In this document: piece after piece, positions 41,996-50,826 of the stretch
Position numbering within the stretch: the first letter of the stretch is position 1
How the letters are laid out: each line of letters begins with the position of its first letter
Assembly: GCA_910578865.1 (NCBI GenBank)
Contig: CAJTRM010000006.1
Coordinates: forward strand, 67,978 to 131,977
Source of the DNA: an uncultured Dorea sp.
GTDB taxonomy: Bacteria; Bacillota_A; Clostridia; Lachnospirales; Lachnospiraceae
Direction: 5' to 3'
Length of the DNA: 64,000 nucleotides
Made by a program: the position numbers and the translations under genes
The notes under the pieces: generated by a model
Databases searched by the model: none
What the model was told of the DNA's origin: nothing
The model's input: only the letters and a program-made list of their open reading frames with translations

Positions 41996-42921
41996 GCTTT
42001 CTCCTCCCACAGATGCTCCGGATAAAGACCATCTTCTTTCATCTTTTTAATTGCTTCCATCACAACCGGCTTATCTTCCTTGTATGTCACACCATACCAT
42101 TTATCCGCAGACTCTAATACTGCGGCTGTCGCTTTCCCTTCTCTCACCAGATCATCGACAACCGACGGCAGGAAATACTCACATTTCATTGGGTTCTCTC
42201 TCAGCCCCTTATCAAGAAATGCAGGGAACCGGTCACGGATTTCACTCAGAATGCTCTTTGTAAAGCCCCACATATTCATAGAAACAATGGCATTTTCCGG
42301 CACTGTAATCCATGTCTTTCCGTCATCTTCCGTATATGCAATTTTGTCTTCACGCTTCTCGATCCTCGTCCTCTCATGGATGTCCGTAAGCTCACCGTTC
42401 TCATTAACGGCACATATTCCCCGTGCGACATGTCCATTATCCGTAACTGTGTTTCCGAGATAATATCCGACCATTGTGTAGCGATATTTTTCATCATCCG
42501 GGTGGGATGACAGATAATCATAGATCAGCTGAAATGCCTCTGCTCCGTAATAATCATCTGCATTGATCACCGCAAACGGACCGTCAACCTGAGCAATACA
42601 GCTAAGCACAGCATGCGCTGTTCCCCATGGTTTTGTACGTCCCTCCGGAACTTCATACCCATCCGGGATACTGCTGATCTCCTGAAACGCGTAGGACACG
42701 TCCATATTATCTGACATACGGTCGCCTACAGCTGCCCTGAAGCTCTCTTCATTTTCTTTTTTAATAATAAAAATAACTTTTTCAAACCCCGCTCTTTTTG
42801 CGTCATACATGGAAAAATCCATAATAATATGTCCATATTCATCTACCGGGTCAATCTGTTTTAATCCTCCATAACGGCTTCCCATTCCGGCCGCCATGAT
42901 AACTAATACGGGTTTATTCAT
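41992..42921 (-). CDS. Sugar-1-phosphate nucleotidyltransferase (paralogue 2, lnp-like cluster)
   Basis: The 309-residue protein starts MNKPVLVIMAAGMGSRYGGL, with KQIDPVDEYGH, INADDYYGAEAFQLI and the late KWYGVTYKEDKP. It belongs to the same nucleotidyltransferase group as 32016-32942. In the bifidobacterial lnp operon this step is done by a GalT-like enzyme (LnpC) that swaps UDP from UDP-glucose; here a nucleoside triphosphate-dependent enzyme probably replaces it (inference). It overlaps the NahK-like gene by 4 bp and lies downstream of the ABC permease terminator. GGAGG precedes the ATG. Confidence 0.85.
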   Translation of the reverse strand: MNKPVLVIMAAGMGSRYGGLKQIDPVDEYGHIIMDFSMYDAKRAGFEKVIFIIKKENEESFRAAVGDRMSDNMDVSYAFQEISSIPDGYEVPEGRTKPWGTAHAVLSCIAQVDGPFAVINADDYYGAEAFQLIYDYLSSHPDDEKYRYTMVGYYLGNTVTDNGHVARGICAVNENGELTDIHERTRIEKREDKIAYTEDDGKTWITVPENAIVSMNMWGFTKSILSEIRDRFPAFLDKGLRENPMKCEYFLPSVVDDLVREGKATAAVLESADKWYGVTYKEDKPVVMEAIKKMKEDGLYPEHLWEEKA

Positions 42922-42969
42922 CCTTCTACCTCCAACATCAAATATTTCTGTCCCTATCTTACCACAAAC

Positions 42970-43024
42970 CCCTGCAAATAAGAAAGCTTATCCACACCTC
43001 TTGTCCGGAGGCCTGGATAAGCTT
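42970..43024 (-). terminator. Terminator between the ABC importer and enzyme genes
   Basis: AAGCTTATCC (42984-42993) and GGATAAGCTT (43015-43024) are perfect arms of a stem with an internal CCTC/GAGG pairing. On the minus strand it is followed by TTTCTTATTT, after the permease stop. The nucleotidyltransferase operon downstream may use read-through or its own promoter. Confidence 0.7.
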
Positions 43025-43038
43025 AAAATCCTTTTTAT

Positions 43039-43872
43039 CTAACCTTTTACACCGCCGGATGTTAATCCTGCAACCAGATGCTTTTCGATTATAAGGAATA
43101 AAATAACAACAGGGATCGTTGCAAACAATGATGTCGCAAATAAGTACTGCCACTGGATAAAGTTAAATCCGTAGAATACATTGATACCGACAGTTATCGG
43201 CTTAAATATATCCGTAGAAATCAACGTAAGCGCAATCGTGTATTCGTTCCATGCATTAATAAACACAAAAATCAATGTTGTAATTATACCAGGCGCCGCC
43301 ATCGGAAGCAGCACCTTTATCAGCGCCCTCACTGTTCCGCATCCGTCAATCTTAGCCGCCTGCTCCATTTCCGGAGAAATCCCCATGAATGTCCCCCGCA
43401 GCAGCCAGATCGCAAACGCCTGGTTAAACGCTGCATTCAGAAGAATCAATCCGAAAATCGTATCATTCAGATTAATATTAACCATCATTCTGTAGATACC
43501 CACCAGAAGCACTACCGGGGAGAACATCTGGCTCATAATTACAGCGCCCATGAAAATGCCTTTTCCCTTAAACCGCATACGTGCAAGCGCATATGCCGCC
43601 GGAATCCCGCACAAGATTGCAAGCAATGTAGCGCCGCCTGCGATGATCATCGAGTTGGCCAGGTACTTGAATACCGGAGCCGCCGTCCATATATCTGCAA
43701 AATTGGACCACTGCCATACATCTGGCAGGATATGGTCTATTGCATACATTTCCTTATTATCCTTAAGCGCCGTGATAAGCATAACAAAATAAGGATATAA
43801 GATAACAATGCAGAGAATTATAGCAAACGCATACAGAAGTATTGTCTGCCATGATTTTCTTTTTGATGACAT
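43039..43872 (-). CDS. Carbohydrate ABC transporter permease, MalG type (lnp-like cluster)
   Basis: The 277-residue protein has six predicted helices and the EAA loop GISPEMEQAAKIDGCGTVRA followed by LIKVLLPMAAPGI. It is the MalG-like subunit of a CUT1 importer, encoded immediately after the MalF-like gene with no gap. No ATPase gene lies in the cluster; a shared MsmX-type ATPase is expected. The likely cargo is a HexNAc-containing oligosaccharide (inference). Confidence 0.9.
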   Translation of the reverse strand: MSSKRKSWQTILLYAFAIILCIVILYPYFVMLITALKDNKEMYAIDHILPDVWQWSNFADIWTAAPVFKYLANSMIIAGGATLLAILCGIPAAYALARMRFKGKGIFMGAVIMSQMFSPVVLLVGIYRMMVNINLNDTIFGLILLNAAFNQAFAIWLLRGTFMGISPEMEQAAKIDGCGTVRALIKVLLPMAAPGIITTLIFVFINAWNEYTIALTLISTDIFKPITVGINVFYGFNFIQWQYLFATSLFATIPVVILFLIIEKHLVAGLTSGGVKG

Positions 43873-44757
43873 TTAACTCTCCTCCTCTCCGCGAAGTGAC
43901 AGAATCATATAAATGCTGGCACAGAACGCTAAAATAACAAAGCCGATAACAGATACGGCCGCTGCATGGCCGCCCTTACCATCCGTAAACGACAGCTTAT
44001 ACAAATATGTAACCAATGTATGTGTCTGATCGGCCGGAGCGCCCTTGGAAATTGTCCAAACAATAGGGAAGGAGTTGAATACATAAATTATATTCAGTAC
44101 TGTTGAAACGGTTAAACTCGGCGCTACCAGCGGCAATGTTATCTTAAAAAGCTTCTGCCAGAAACTGGCACCGTCAACCGACGCCGATTCATACAGAGCA
44201 GTGTCGATACTTTGCAGCCCTGACAGTACACAAAATGTTACAAACGGAAATGTTACAAAAATACCTACCCAGCATTCCCACGCAAACATAGATCCGGCTG
44301 TTTTTGTCCAGTTTACAAATGCATCAATTAATCCGATCTTTTTTAAAAGGACATTCAGCGAGCCATAGTCGGCATTAATAATATATTTCCAGATAACAGA
44401 CTGGATAATAAGAGCTGTTGCCCATGGGAAAATAACAACCGCCCGGACAAACTTACGTCCGCGGAAATCCTGATTCAAAACCATTGCCAGGACAAATCCA
44501 AATACTGTAGATACCCCAACTACTACTACAGTCCAGACAATCGTATTCTGCAGGGTATGCCAGAATGTCGGTTCCGCAAAAACCTCCAGATAATTCTGAA
44601 CACCATTCAGTCCTTTTACTACACCGCTTCGGCCCACGTCGGAAAATGAAATCTTGAACACCGAAATAATAGGTATCAAAATCATACTTACCATGAGTAT
44701 CACACTTGGCAGTAACCAGACATACGGCTGAAACGTTGCCAACGCCTTTTTCTTCAT
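43873..44757 (-). CDS. Sugar ABC transporter permease, MalF type (lnp-like cluster)
   Basis: The 294-residue protein has six predicted helices and the EAA loop DTALYESASVDGASFWQKLF followed by KITLPLVAPSL. I chose the ATG at 44755-44757 rather than the GTG at 44763, because AAGGAGG is at the right distance from the ATG only. It lies about 110 bp after the receptor gene, with a hairpin in between that should lower its expression relative to the receptor. Confidence 0.9.
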   Translation of the reverse strand: MKKKALATFQPYVWLLPSVILMVSMILIPIISVFKISFSDVGRSGVVKGLNGVQNYLEVFAEPTFWHTLQNTIVWTVVVVGVSTVFGFVLAMVLNQDFRGRKFVRAVVIFPWATALIIQSVIWKYIINADYGSLNVLLKKIGLIDAFVNWTKTAGSMFAWECWVGIFVTFPFVTFCVLSGLQSIDTALYESASVDGASFWQKLFKITLPLVAPSLTVSTVLNIIYVFNSFPIVWTISKGAPADQTHTLVTYLYKLSFTDGKGGHAAAVSVIGFVILAFCASIYMILSLRGEEES

Positions 44758-44811
44758 TGCCACGCCTCCTTAGATAACCAGTGAGAAACCTGTGTTTCAC
44801 ACATTCATTTA

Positions 44812-44846
44812 TAAAAATCGAGGGCCGAAGCAATTCGGCCCCTCGA
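44812..44846 (-). terminator. Intercistronic stem-loop with T-run between receptor and permease genes
   Basis: GGGCCGAA (44822-44829) and TTCGGCCC (44834-44841) form a stem that can be extended by TCGA/TCGA flanks. On the minus strand it is followed by TTTTTA. As in other sugar ABC operons, it may stop part of transcription or protect the receptor mRNA, so that receptor exceeds permease. Confidence 0.7.
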
Positions 44847-44866
44847 AAGTAAACGATATAGTCCTT

Positions 44867-46156
44867 TTATTTTGCAATAGTTGACTGGAGCTGGTCAAGA
44901 GCCTCCTGAGCACCCATCGTTCCGTTACATACCTGCTGTTCTACATCGATAACACCATTTCTTACATCCATCCACTCTGCTTTCTGCATTGGATAGAACT
45001 TGCAGTTCGGAAGTACTGCACAGAATGTCTTAAAGTATTCGCTGCTTCCTGTTGCATCAGATCCGCCGACTTTGTATTTCTCTGCATTTGCTGCAAGATT
45101 CTCAGAAGCATCCTGTGTTGCCGGAAGGAATCCTTCGTATACCATGTAGTCTGAATATGTCTCACACTCATAGAATGCATCAAAGAACTTCGTGATAGCT
45201 TCTGTACGAGCGTCACCTGCTTCGTCATCCTTGAATACCATCAGCTGGTCGCAAACACCAAGAGCTGTCTTTTCGCCCGGAAGGTCTGCTGCCACGTAGT
45301 TAACTGTAGAATCAGCAGCAACCATGTTCATTGGCCCGATCATCATAGCAAGAGTTCCTGCACTGAATGCGTCCTGAAGTGGATAACGTGTGTCAGTGAA
45401 CGGTGCTGAGTTACAGTAACCGGAATCAATGAGAGTCTTGATATACTCAACAGCTTCTACATTCTCTTTGGTGTTAAGAGCCCAGTCGCCCTTGTCATCA
45501 ACGAATCCGCCGCCGAAGTTCCATGTATAGTAAGAGAATGCTGCCTGTCCCTCGTCTGTAGAGATATCAAGTCCCCAAGGAACGATATCGCTGCCGAATT
45601 TGTCTTTCACTGCTTTACAAGCTGCCAGTACTTCATCCCATGTTGCCGGAGGATTCTGGATTCCGGCTTCATTTAACAGATCCATGTTACAGAAAAGTGA
45701 ACGGCAGGATGCAAGAATCGGAAGTGCCCAAACGGTTCCGTCCATTTCATTGGACTCCCAGAAACTCGGAACAAAGTTATCCTTCAATTCACTGGATACA
45801 TAATCCTCTGCCGGCATCAGCAGTTCGTCTGCCACATAATCAGCAAAACCGCTGATATTCAAGATGTCAGGCTGCTCGTTACTGGAGATACGTGTGTTAA
45901 CAACACTGTAGATATCATTCCAGGAAACAATCTCGATGTTGAGGTCAATGTCTTTATTTGCCTCTTCAAACGTCTTCTCAAACTCTGTCCACCAATCCTG
46001 TGTGTAGTTACCATACTGAGAAATGATAACATCAAGCTTAACCCCATCCCCATCTGAGGATTTGCTTCCTCCGTCTCCTCCTGATTTGCCGCATCCGACT
46101 GCAAGAGATGCAACCATCGCTGCTGCAAGGAGCACGCTTAAAATTTTCTTTTTCAT
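44867..46156 (-). CDS. Sugar ABC transporter substrate-binding lipoprotein (lnp-like cluster)
   Basis: The 429-residue protein starts MKKKILSVLLAAAMVASLAV, with lipobox LAVGC. The rest is a family 1 solute-binding protein (LDVIISQYGNYTQDWWTEFE; TWDEVLAACKAVKDKFG). It should bind an oligosaccharide outside the cell for the two permeases downstream. The promoter at 46240-46245 has a poor -35 overlain by TGCACT repeats, pointing to control by the divergent AraC regulator. Confidence 0.9.
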   Translation of the reverse strand: MKKKILSVLLAAAMVASLAVGCGKSGGDGGSKSSDGDGVKLDVIISQYGNYTQDWWTEFEKTFEEANKDIDLNIEIVSWNDIYSVVNTRISSNEQPDILNISGFADYVADELLMPAEDYVSSELKDNFVPSFWESNEMDGTVWALPILASCRSLFCNMDLLNEAGIQNPPATWDEVLAACKAVKDKFGSDIVPWGLDISTDEGQAAFSYYTWNFGGGFVDDKGDWALNTKENVEAVEYIKTLIDSGYCNSAPFTDTRYPLQDAFSAGTLAMMIGPMNMVAADSTVNYVAADLPGEKTALGVCDQLMVFKDDEAGDARTEAITKFFDAFYECETYSDYMVYEGFLPATQDASENLAANAEKYKVGGSDATGSSEYFKTFCAVLPNCKFYPMQKAEWMDVRNGVIDVEQQVCNGTMGAQEALDQLQSTIAK

Positions 46157-46193
46157 AATGTTTTACCTCCTGTTATTAATAATTAACATTATG

Positions 46194-46272
46194 TAGTGCA
46201 TGTTTTTATTGTATTACAATAGTGCACAAAAATCTTTGTATTATACACATATTAATTTGCACTATCTGCACT
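46194..46272. promoter_or_regulatory. TAGTGCA repeats and AraC-dependent promoter of the receptor operon
   Basis: The heptamer TAGTGCA occurs at 46194-46200 and 46220-46226, and inverted at 46258-46264, followed by a further TGCACT (46267-46272). The minus-strand promoter has TATAAT at 46240-46245 but no recognisable -35; the repeats TGCACTATCTGCACT cover that position. This is the typical layout of an AraC-type class II activator site (inference). Confidence 0.55.
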
Positions 46273-46278
46273 TTTATT

Positions 46279-46307
46279 TTGATTTTATACCAAAAATATT
46301 ATATACT
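46279..46307 (+). promoter_or_regulatory. Promoter of the AraC gene of the lnp-like cluster
   Basis: TTGATT (46279-46284) and TATACT (46302-46307) have a 17-bp spacer, about 55 bp before the ATG at 46362. Confidence 0.6.
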
Positions 46308-46361
46308 ATTGGTAAAGTTAAACAAAACCACAATTCACAGAAAGCAGGAACGGAGAACTCT

Positions 46362-47279
46362 ATGGGATACGAAGGCATTGAACAGGAAACTGAAATCTCT
46401 ATTAATAAAATATACAGCATCCATTATTTTGAATACATGAATGATTTTTCTTTTGAAGGAGAATCTCATGATTTCTGGGAGTTTATATGTGTCGACAAAG
46501 GAGAGGCAGGTGTAACTGCCGGAGCAAATTTCACAATCCTAAAAAAGGGCGAAATCATGTTCCACAGCCCTAATGAATTCCACAATGTCAAAGCGGTCAG
46601 TGGAATAGCCCCCAACCTTGTTGTCATCTCTTTTAGCTGCACCAATAAAGCTATGCAGTTTTTTAAAAAGAAAATATTAAAGACAGATGAACTGGAGCAT
46701 AATCTCCTGGCTGACATTATTATAGAAGCAAGAAGATTATTTGACTGCCGCCTTGACGACCCGTATCTTCAGAATATGCCGCTTAAAAAATCCCGTCCAT
46801 TCGGTGCAGAACAGTTGATCCGCCTCCATCTGGAGCATTTTCTTATTCACCTTCACAGAAGATACCAAAGTCCTCCTGCGCTGAAGCAGGGACTGCTGAA
46901 ACAGGAAGCTTTCAAGTCGACAAGAAATAAGGGCAATGCCGAGATTTTCCGCCGCGTCTCAGACTATCTGGAGGAAAACATCAGCAAGCATATTTGTATT
47001 GAACAGATCTGCCGCGACAATCTGGTAGGACGCTCCCAGCTCCAGAAGATTTTTAAGGAACAGTGTAACCTGGGGATCATAGAATATTTCTCTATCCTCA
47101 AGATCAATACCTCCAAGGAACTGATCCGGACAAAGCATATGAACTTTACCCAGATAGCCGAACAGCTTGGCTATACCTCCATTCACTATTTTTCCAGGCA
47201 GTTCAAAAAAATCACCGGGATGACACCGTCAGAATATGCCTCCTCCATTAAAGCAATGGCCGAGGGCGGTTTCCAATAA
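46362..47279 (+). CDS. AraC-family transcriptional regulator of the lnp-like cluster
   Basis: The 305-residue protein has an N-terminal cupin (SHDFWEFICVDKGEAGVTAG; GEIMFHSPNEFHNVKAV) and two C-terminal AraC helix-turn-helix motifs (ICIEQICRDNLVGRSQLQKI; NFTQIAEQLGYTSIHYFSRQ followed by FKKITGMTPSEY). I chose the ATG at 46362 after ACGGAGAACTCT; a longer frame upstream covers the promoter. It diverges from the receptor gene and probably activates it through the TAGTGCA repeats. It is convergent with nagB. Confidence 0.9.
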   Translation: MGYEGIEQETEISINKIYSIHYFEYMNDFSFEGESHDFWEFICVDKGEAGVTAGANFTILKKGEIMFHSPNEFHNVKAVSGIAPNLVVISFSCTNKAMQFFKKKILKTDELEHNLLADIIIEARRLFDCRLDDPYLQNMPLKKSRPFGAEQLIRLHLEHFLIHLHRRYQSPPALKQGLLKQEAFKSTRNKGNAEIFRRVSDYLEENISKHICIEQICRDNLVGRSQLQKIFKEQCNLGIIEYFSILKINTSKELIRTKHMNFTQIAEQLGYTSIHYFSRQFKKITGMTPSEYASSIKAMAEGGFQ

Positions 47280-47304
47280 AAAAACATCCGTAAACATACC
47301 CTCG

Positions 47305-47346
47305 GAGGCCAAAGGAACAACACATACCGTGAGCTCCTTTGGCCTC
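47305..47346. terminator. Inverted repeat between the convergent AraC and nagB genes
   Basis: GAGGCCAAAGGA (47305-47316) is the exact complement of TCCTTTGGCCTC (47335-47346), with an 18-nt loop. The position suggests a shared terminator, although the T-runs are weak. Confidence 0.6.
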
Positions 47347-47368
47347 GGAAATACTATCACATATTTAC

Positions 47369-48100
47369 TTACCGGGGAATTCTGGATAATGCCGCTTCAT
47401 CAGCAACCAGGATCACATCTTTATGAAGCTGAAGCACGGACGCAGGAACTTCCGGCGTTACCGGTCCAAAGAAAGCCTTTGCAACAGTTTCTGCCTTATC
47501 CTCGCCGCTTACTACGATCAAAATCTTTTTTGCCTGCATGATCGTTCCGATTCCCATGGTGTACGCCTGCTTCGGCACGTCATCCGCAGAAGCAAAGAAA
47601 CGTTTATTCGCCTCAATCGTCCTCTCCTGAAGATCAACACAATGGGTATCCTTTTCAAATATATCTGCCGGCTCGTTAAAACCAATATGCCCGTTATGTC
47701 CAAGCCCTAAAAGCTGAAGATCCTGGCCGCCCAGTGTGCGGATCAGTTCCTCATATCTTGTACATTCCTTATCTGCATCCGGCTCTGTCCCGTCCGGAAG
47801 GTTTGTATTTTCAGGTTTTATATTTACATGGTCAAACAGATTATCATGCATGAAATAATAATAGCTCTGGTCATTTTCCCTCGGAAGTCCCTTATATTCG
47901 TCCAGATTCACTGTCCTCACCTCTGAAAAATCCAGATCGCCGTTCTCGTACATCTCCACAAGATTCTGATATGTACCGACAGGTGTAGAGCCTGTTGCCA
48001 GCCCAAGCACACAATCCGGCTTCATAATCACCTGTGACGCAATAATATTGGCTGCCTTTCTGCTCATATCCTTGTAATCTGCTGCTTTGTAAATTCTCAT
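47369..48100 (-). CDS. nagB: Glucosamine-6-phosphate deaminase
   Basis: The 243-residue protein is a NagB of the short form: LGLATGSTPVGTYQNLV, TVNLDEYKGLP (with catalytic Asp), and GLGHNGHIGFNEPAD. It converts glucosamine 6-phosphate to fructose 6-phosphate and ammonia. It is placed next to the lnp-like cluster, which fits use of HexNAc released from the imported glycan. NagA is not in the window. AAGGAGGATATCAC precedes the ATG. Confidence 0.97.
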   Translation of the reverse strand: MRIYKAADYKDMSRKAANIIASQVIMKPDCVLGLATGSTPVGTYQNLVEMYENGDLDFSEVRTVNLDEYKGLPRENDQSYYYFMHDNLFDHVNIKPENTNLPDGTEPDADKECTRYEELIRTLGGQDLQLLGLGHNGHIGFNEPADIFEKDTHCVDLQERTIEANKRFFASADDVPKQAYTMGIGTIMQAKKILIVVSGEDKAETVAKAFFGPVTPEVPASVLQLHKDVILVADEAALSRIPR

Positions 48101-48126
48101 GTGATATCCTCCTTGATATACTTATA

Positions 48127-48176
48127 CTTTTTCACGCAGCGCCTGCTCCGAAGGAGCCTGCGTTACGGAGTACCCT
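48127..48176. repeat. Hairpin-forming sequence between the CBM9-like gene and nagB
   Basis: ACGCAG...CTGCGT with an inner GCTCC-GAA-GGAGC, followed by TACCC-TGAT-GGGTA, lies in the 93-bp gap. It lacks a T-run on either strand. It could be a leader structure of nagB or a palindromic repeat; it is not seen elsewhere in the window. Confidence 0.3.
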
Positions 48177-48193
48177 GATGGGTATAATACTGC

Positions 48194-48808
48194 CTAATCT
48201 TCTACAATCTCTGCCGACGCAAAGAATTCCGGAAGATGAAAACTCGGAGTCTCTGACCTGATCGGCGAGTACGATGCATAATGCTCTATCTCCGCCGTCT
48301 CCGATATTTTATAGAAGTTACAGGTAAACGAACTCCCGGCTCCAAGATGAAGCGGCCCGTAGATCCCTTCCAGGATTGAAACAGGAATCCGCAGCTCTGT
48401 ACTCCATCTATCTTCCTCCCGCACAGCCCTGCATGAAAATTCCTTCATATCCTCCGGACTGAAATAAGAACGATAGGTTCTGCTCTCACCATATGCGGCA
48501 AGCAGCGCACCATTTGCATTCATCTCAAAATTCACATAGACCTCCCGCCCGCCTCTTGATCTTTCTGCTTCAAACTGGAAAAAAGCCTCCATCGCGCTGT
48601 CCCTGTATACCGGATCCTGATCTGTCTCATAAATACAAAGCGGTTCCTTCTCCTCGCACACCATCCTCAGATAGAAACCATCCTCTGGCACAAATCCAAG
48701 ATAGCCATAAGTTTTCGGAATCTTCTTCGTCCCCCACAGCAGGCATTCCACCCGAAAAGAAGGCACACTATTTAATTCTTCGGCATTCCTAATTATTTTA
48801 ACCTCCAT
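48194..48808 (-). CDS. Carbohydrate-binding family 9-like protein
   Basis: The 204-residue protein has the fold pattern of CBM9-like ('carbohydrate-binding family 9-like', formerly DUF1083) proteins: YGYLGFVPEDGFYLRMVCEE, YRDSAMEAFFQFEA, VYVNFEMNANGALLAAYG and the end FYKISETAEIEHYASYSPI. Such cytoplasmic forms without a signal peptide are common in Lachnospiraceae; their ligand is usually unknown. I chose the ATG at 48806-48808 (AAGGTTAGG before it). It lies just upstream of nagB in the same direction. Confidence 0.8.
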   Translation of the reverse strand: MEVKIIRNAEELNSVPSFRVECLLWGTKKIPKTYGYLGFVPEDGFYLRMVCEEKEPLCIYETDQDPVYRDSAMEAFFQFEAERSRGGREVYVNFEMNANGALLAAYGESRTYRSYFSPEDMKEFSCRAVREEDRWSTELRIPVSILEGIYGPLHLGAGSSFTCNFYKISETAEIEHYASYSPIRSETPSFHLPEFFASAEIVED

Positions 48809-48955
48809 CCTAACCTTGAATCTCCCTTTCTCTATAATCTGTAAAGCCTCTTTCTGACCACACCAGAACAGTCCTCCTCTTTTTAAATATAACAAATATA
48901 GAGCAAAAAAACAAGGTTATCCCTGATCTTGAAAGTAATAAATGTATAAAAAAAA

Positions 48956-49606
48956 TCATCGATTGTACAACCAGGAGCTATCCCTCCCGGCCCGCCGGCA
49001 ACGGAAATATATCCCCGTCGCAAGCAGAAAAACAGCCGCTGCAAACAACCAGATCTTTTCTGTATATCTTCCCATAGACATAGAAAACGGATAAAACATT
49101 TTCAGATATTTGTTTCCTCCTCCGACGGCGGCAATATAGTACACGACCGGCGCCATATAGCCGATGACCAGATTGTCGGAAAACCCGTAAAAGCACACGC
49201 CAAGTCCGCCAAAGAAAAGCATTTCCGCGAATACTCCAAAATAAAACTTTGTCACCGGGAATCCGCACTGGTTATGACGCAGCATAAAAATATAGATTGC
49301 CAGGAAGACCCCGAGTATGAACACGTTCCCGGCAAGCCTTACCAGATACACACGGGAGGCCTTGATATATTTTGAATATACCGATTCACGGACCGCCGCA
49401 TCCTGTTCCGGGAGAAACACTGGTGTAAGCATGACAATGCCGATCAGCGCCACATACCGTTCAAGTACCTTTGCGGTATCCGCGGCAGAAAGATTTTCAA
49501 CACCCATAAGAAGCGGGGAAATTCCAAGCAAAACTATGCATACAAGAAGATGCAGGGGCATCTGATATTTTAAGGTTGTTTTTTCAATCTGCCAATACTT
49601 TTCCAT
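48956..49606 (-). CDS. Membrane protein, second subunit of an ABC-2-type exporter
   Basis: The 216-residue protein has about six hydrophobic helices (for example LHLLVCIVLLGISPLLMGVE; YIAAVGGGNKYLKMFYPFSM). It starts inside the end of the larger permease gene (37-bp overlap), so it is translated with it. No family is clear, but the context (ATPase, permease, two-component system) supports a role as a second membrane subunit of the exporter. Confidence 0.65.
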   Translation of the reverse strand: MEKYWQIEKTTLKYQMPLHLLVCIVLLGISPLLMGVENLSAADTAKVLERYVALIGIVMLTPVFLPEQDAAVRESVYSKYIKASRVYLVRLAGNVFILGVFLAIYIFMLRHNQCGFPVTKFYFGVFAEMLFFGGLGVCFYGFSDNLVIGYMAPVVYYIAAVGGGNKYLKMFYPFSMSMGRYTEKIWLFAAAVFLLATGIYFRCRRAGRDSSWLYNR

Positions 49607-50826
49607 GTTAACTGATACCTGCCTTTCCTTTTCTGACTATAGATAAACACTGTAAAAACAACCAGCAATACTGCGATCGCTGCATACAGAACCCTGTTGC
49701 AGACAAGCTGCGTAAAGCTATCCCGGTACCCTGCATAGTTAAGCTCTGTGTTATGCCTGGGAATCAGGCTCCATCCATACATACCGCCTTTCAGGGTATT
49801 TATTCCCTGAAATACCGTCACAAACCACCACGCCCCCTGTACAAGAACAGCCAGCGCTGTATCGGTAAGTTCTGTAAGGAACATTCCCACCGCCGCCGCG
49901 GTCATTATGGTCGGCAGAAGCCACCCAAAGATATATTTTACAAATGCGAACATGTCTGCCGTCACTCCTGCCGACGATGCATATGCCAGGCACTTCGAAA
50001 GCGGGACCGCCGATAATATAAGCACCGGAAGCACAAGCATTACAAGCATAGCTATATACCGGCTCATAATAATAATTACCGAAGAGCTCTTTCTGGTATA
50101 AATAAGATCCCTCATCCCTGCTCTCTTATCTCTCAACCCTCTTGCAACAGACAGGAACACAGGAAGTATCCCAAGGAAAATCACCATGTAATCAGAAAAC
50201 AATCTCGCATATCCTCCGGTCAGACGATCCTGTTCCAACAGTTCCCGATACTCCTTTACAGCATCCTCATATGTCTTGGGAACTGCCGCATTATTTTTAA
50301 GCTGGGATCTGTCATAATTGGAGCCGCCGCCCAAAATGTCGTCCACTTCTCCCATCAGTTTCTCAAATTTGTCATAAGTCAGGCCTTCTGCTGCCTCCAC
50401 CACCAGGTTTTGTGCCATAATCGGCCTACCGCCCTGCACATCATCCTGGAAGGCGCTATACCATTCTTCCACCTTTTTCTCTGCCGCCGCCTTCCCGGAA
50501 AGACCGGTGGTCTCCTCCACAATCTCCCCGATCCGCTTATCTTCCTTTTCATTCAATGTCACACTTTTATAAAATCCAATGGGATACGTTGTATAGTTTT
50601 CCCTGACATACTCTTCCACAAGAAGCCCGAGAGTTGCTCCCATAATCACATTTTTATCATCACTGCGTTTATTACCGTAATCCTCCTGCCCTTTCTGAGG
50701 TTCCTTCAAAATATCCATACTGCCCAACTGAGTTGCAAAATTAAAAATCAGCACCAGCACGATCAGCCAGTAGATCAGGCTTCTTGCCGTCTGCCGGCAT
50801 TCCTTTACAAATAATTGTCCAAACAT
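49570..50826 (-). CDS. ABC-2-type permease with a large extracellular loop
   Basis: The 418-residue protein has a first helix (SLIYWLIVLVLIFNFATQLG), a ~170-residue extracellular region (to about residue 205), then about five further helices (SDYMVIFLGILPVFLSVARG; MLVMLVLPVLILSAVPLSKC). This is the shape of ABC-2 exporter permeases. It overlaps the ATPase gene by 22 bp and the smaller membrane protein by 37 bp. It likely exports or extrudes a compound such as a peptide or antimicrobial (inference). Confidence 0.75.
   Translation of the reverse strand: MFGQLFVKECRQTARSLIYWLIVLVLIFNFATQLGSMDILKEPQKGQEDYGNKRSDDKNVIMGATLGLLVEEYVRENYTTYPIGFYKSVTLNEKEDKRIGEIVEETTGLSGKAAAEKKVEEWYSAFQDDVQGGRPIMAQNLVVEAAEGLTYDKFEKLMGEVDDILGGGSNYDRSQLKNNAAVPKTYEDAVKEYRELLEQDRLTGGYARLFSDYMVIFLGILPVFLSVARGLRDKRAGMRDLIYTRKSSSVIIIMSRYIAMLVMLVLPVLILSAVPLSKCLAYASSAGVTADMFAFVKYIFGWLLPTIMTAAAVGMFLTELTDTALAVLVQGAWWFVTVFQGINTLKGGMYGWSLIPRHNTELNYAGYRDSFTQLVCNRVLYAAIAVLLVVFTVFIYSQKRKGRYQLTWKSIGRLKKQP

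Noticed and set aside
48127..48176. Terminator between the CBM9-like gene and nagB
   Set aside because: Stems exist but there is no T-run on the transcript strand; listed only as a hairpin-forming sequence.
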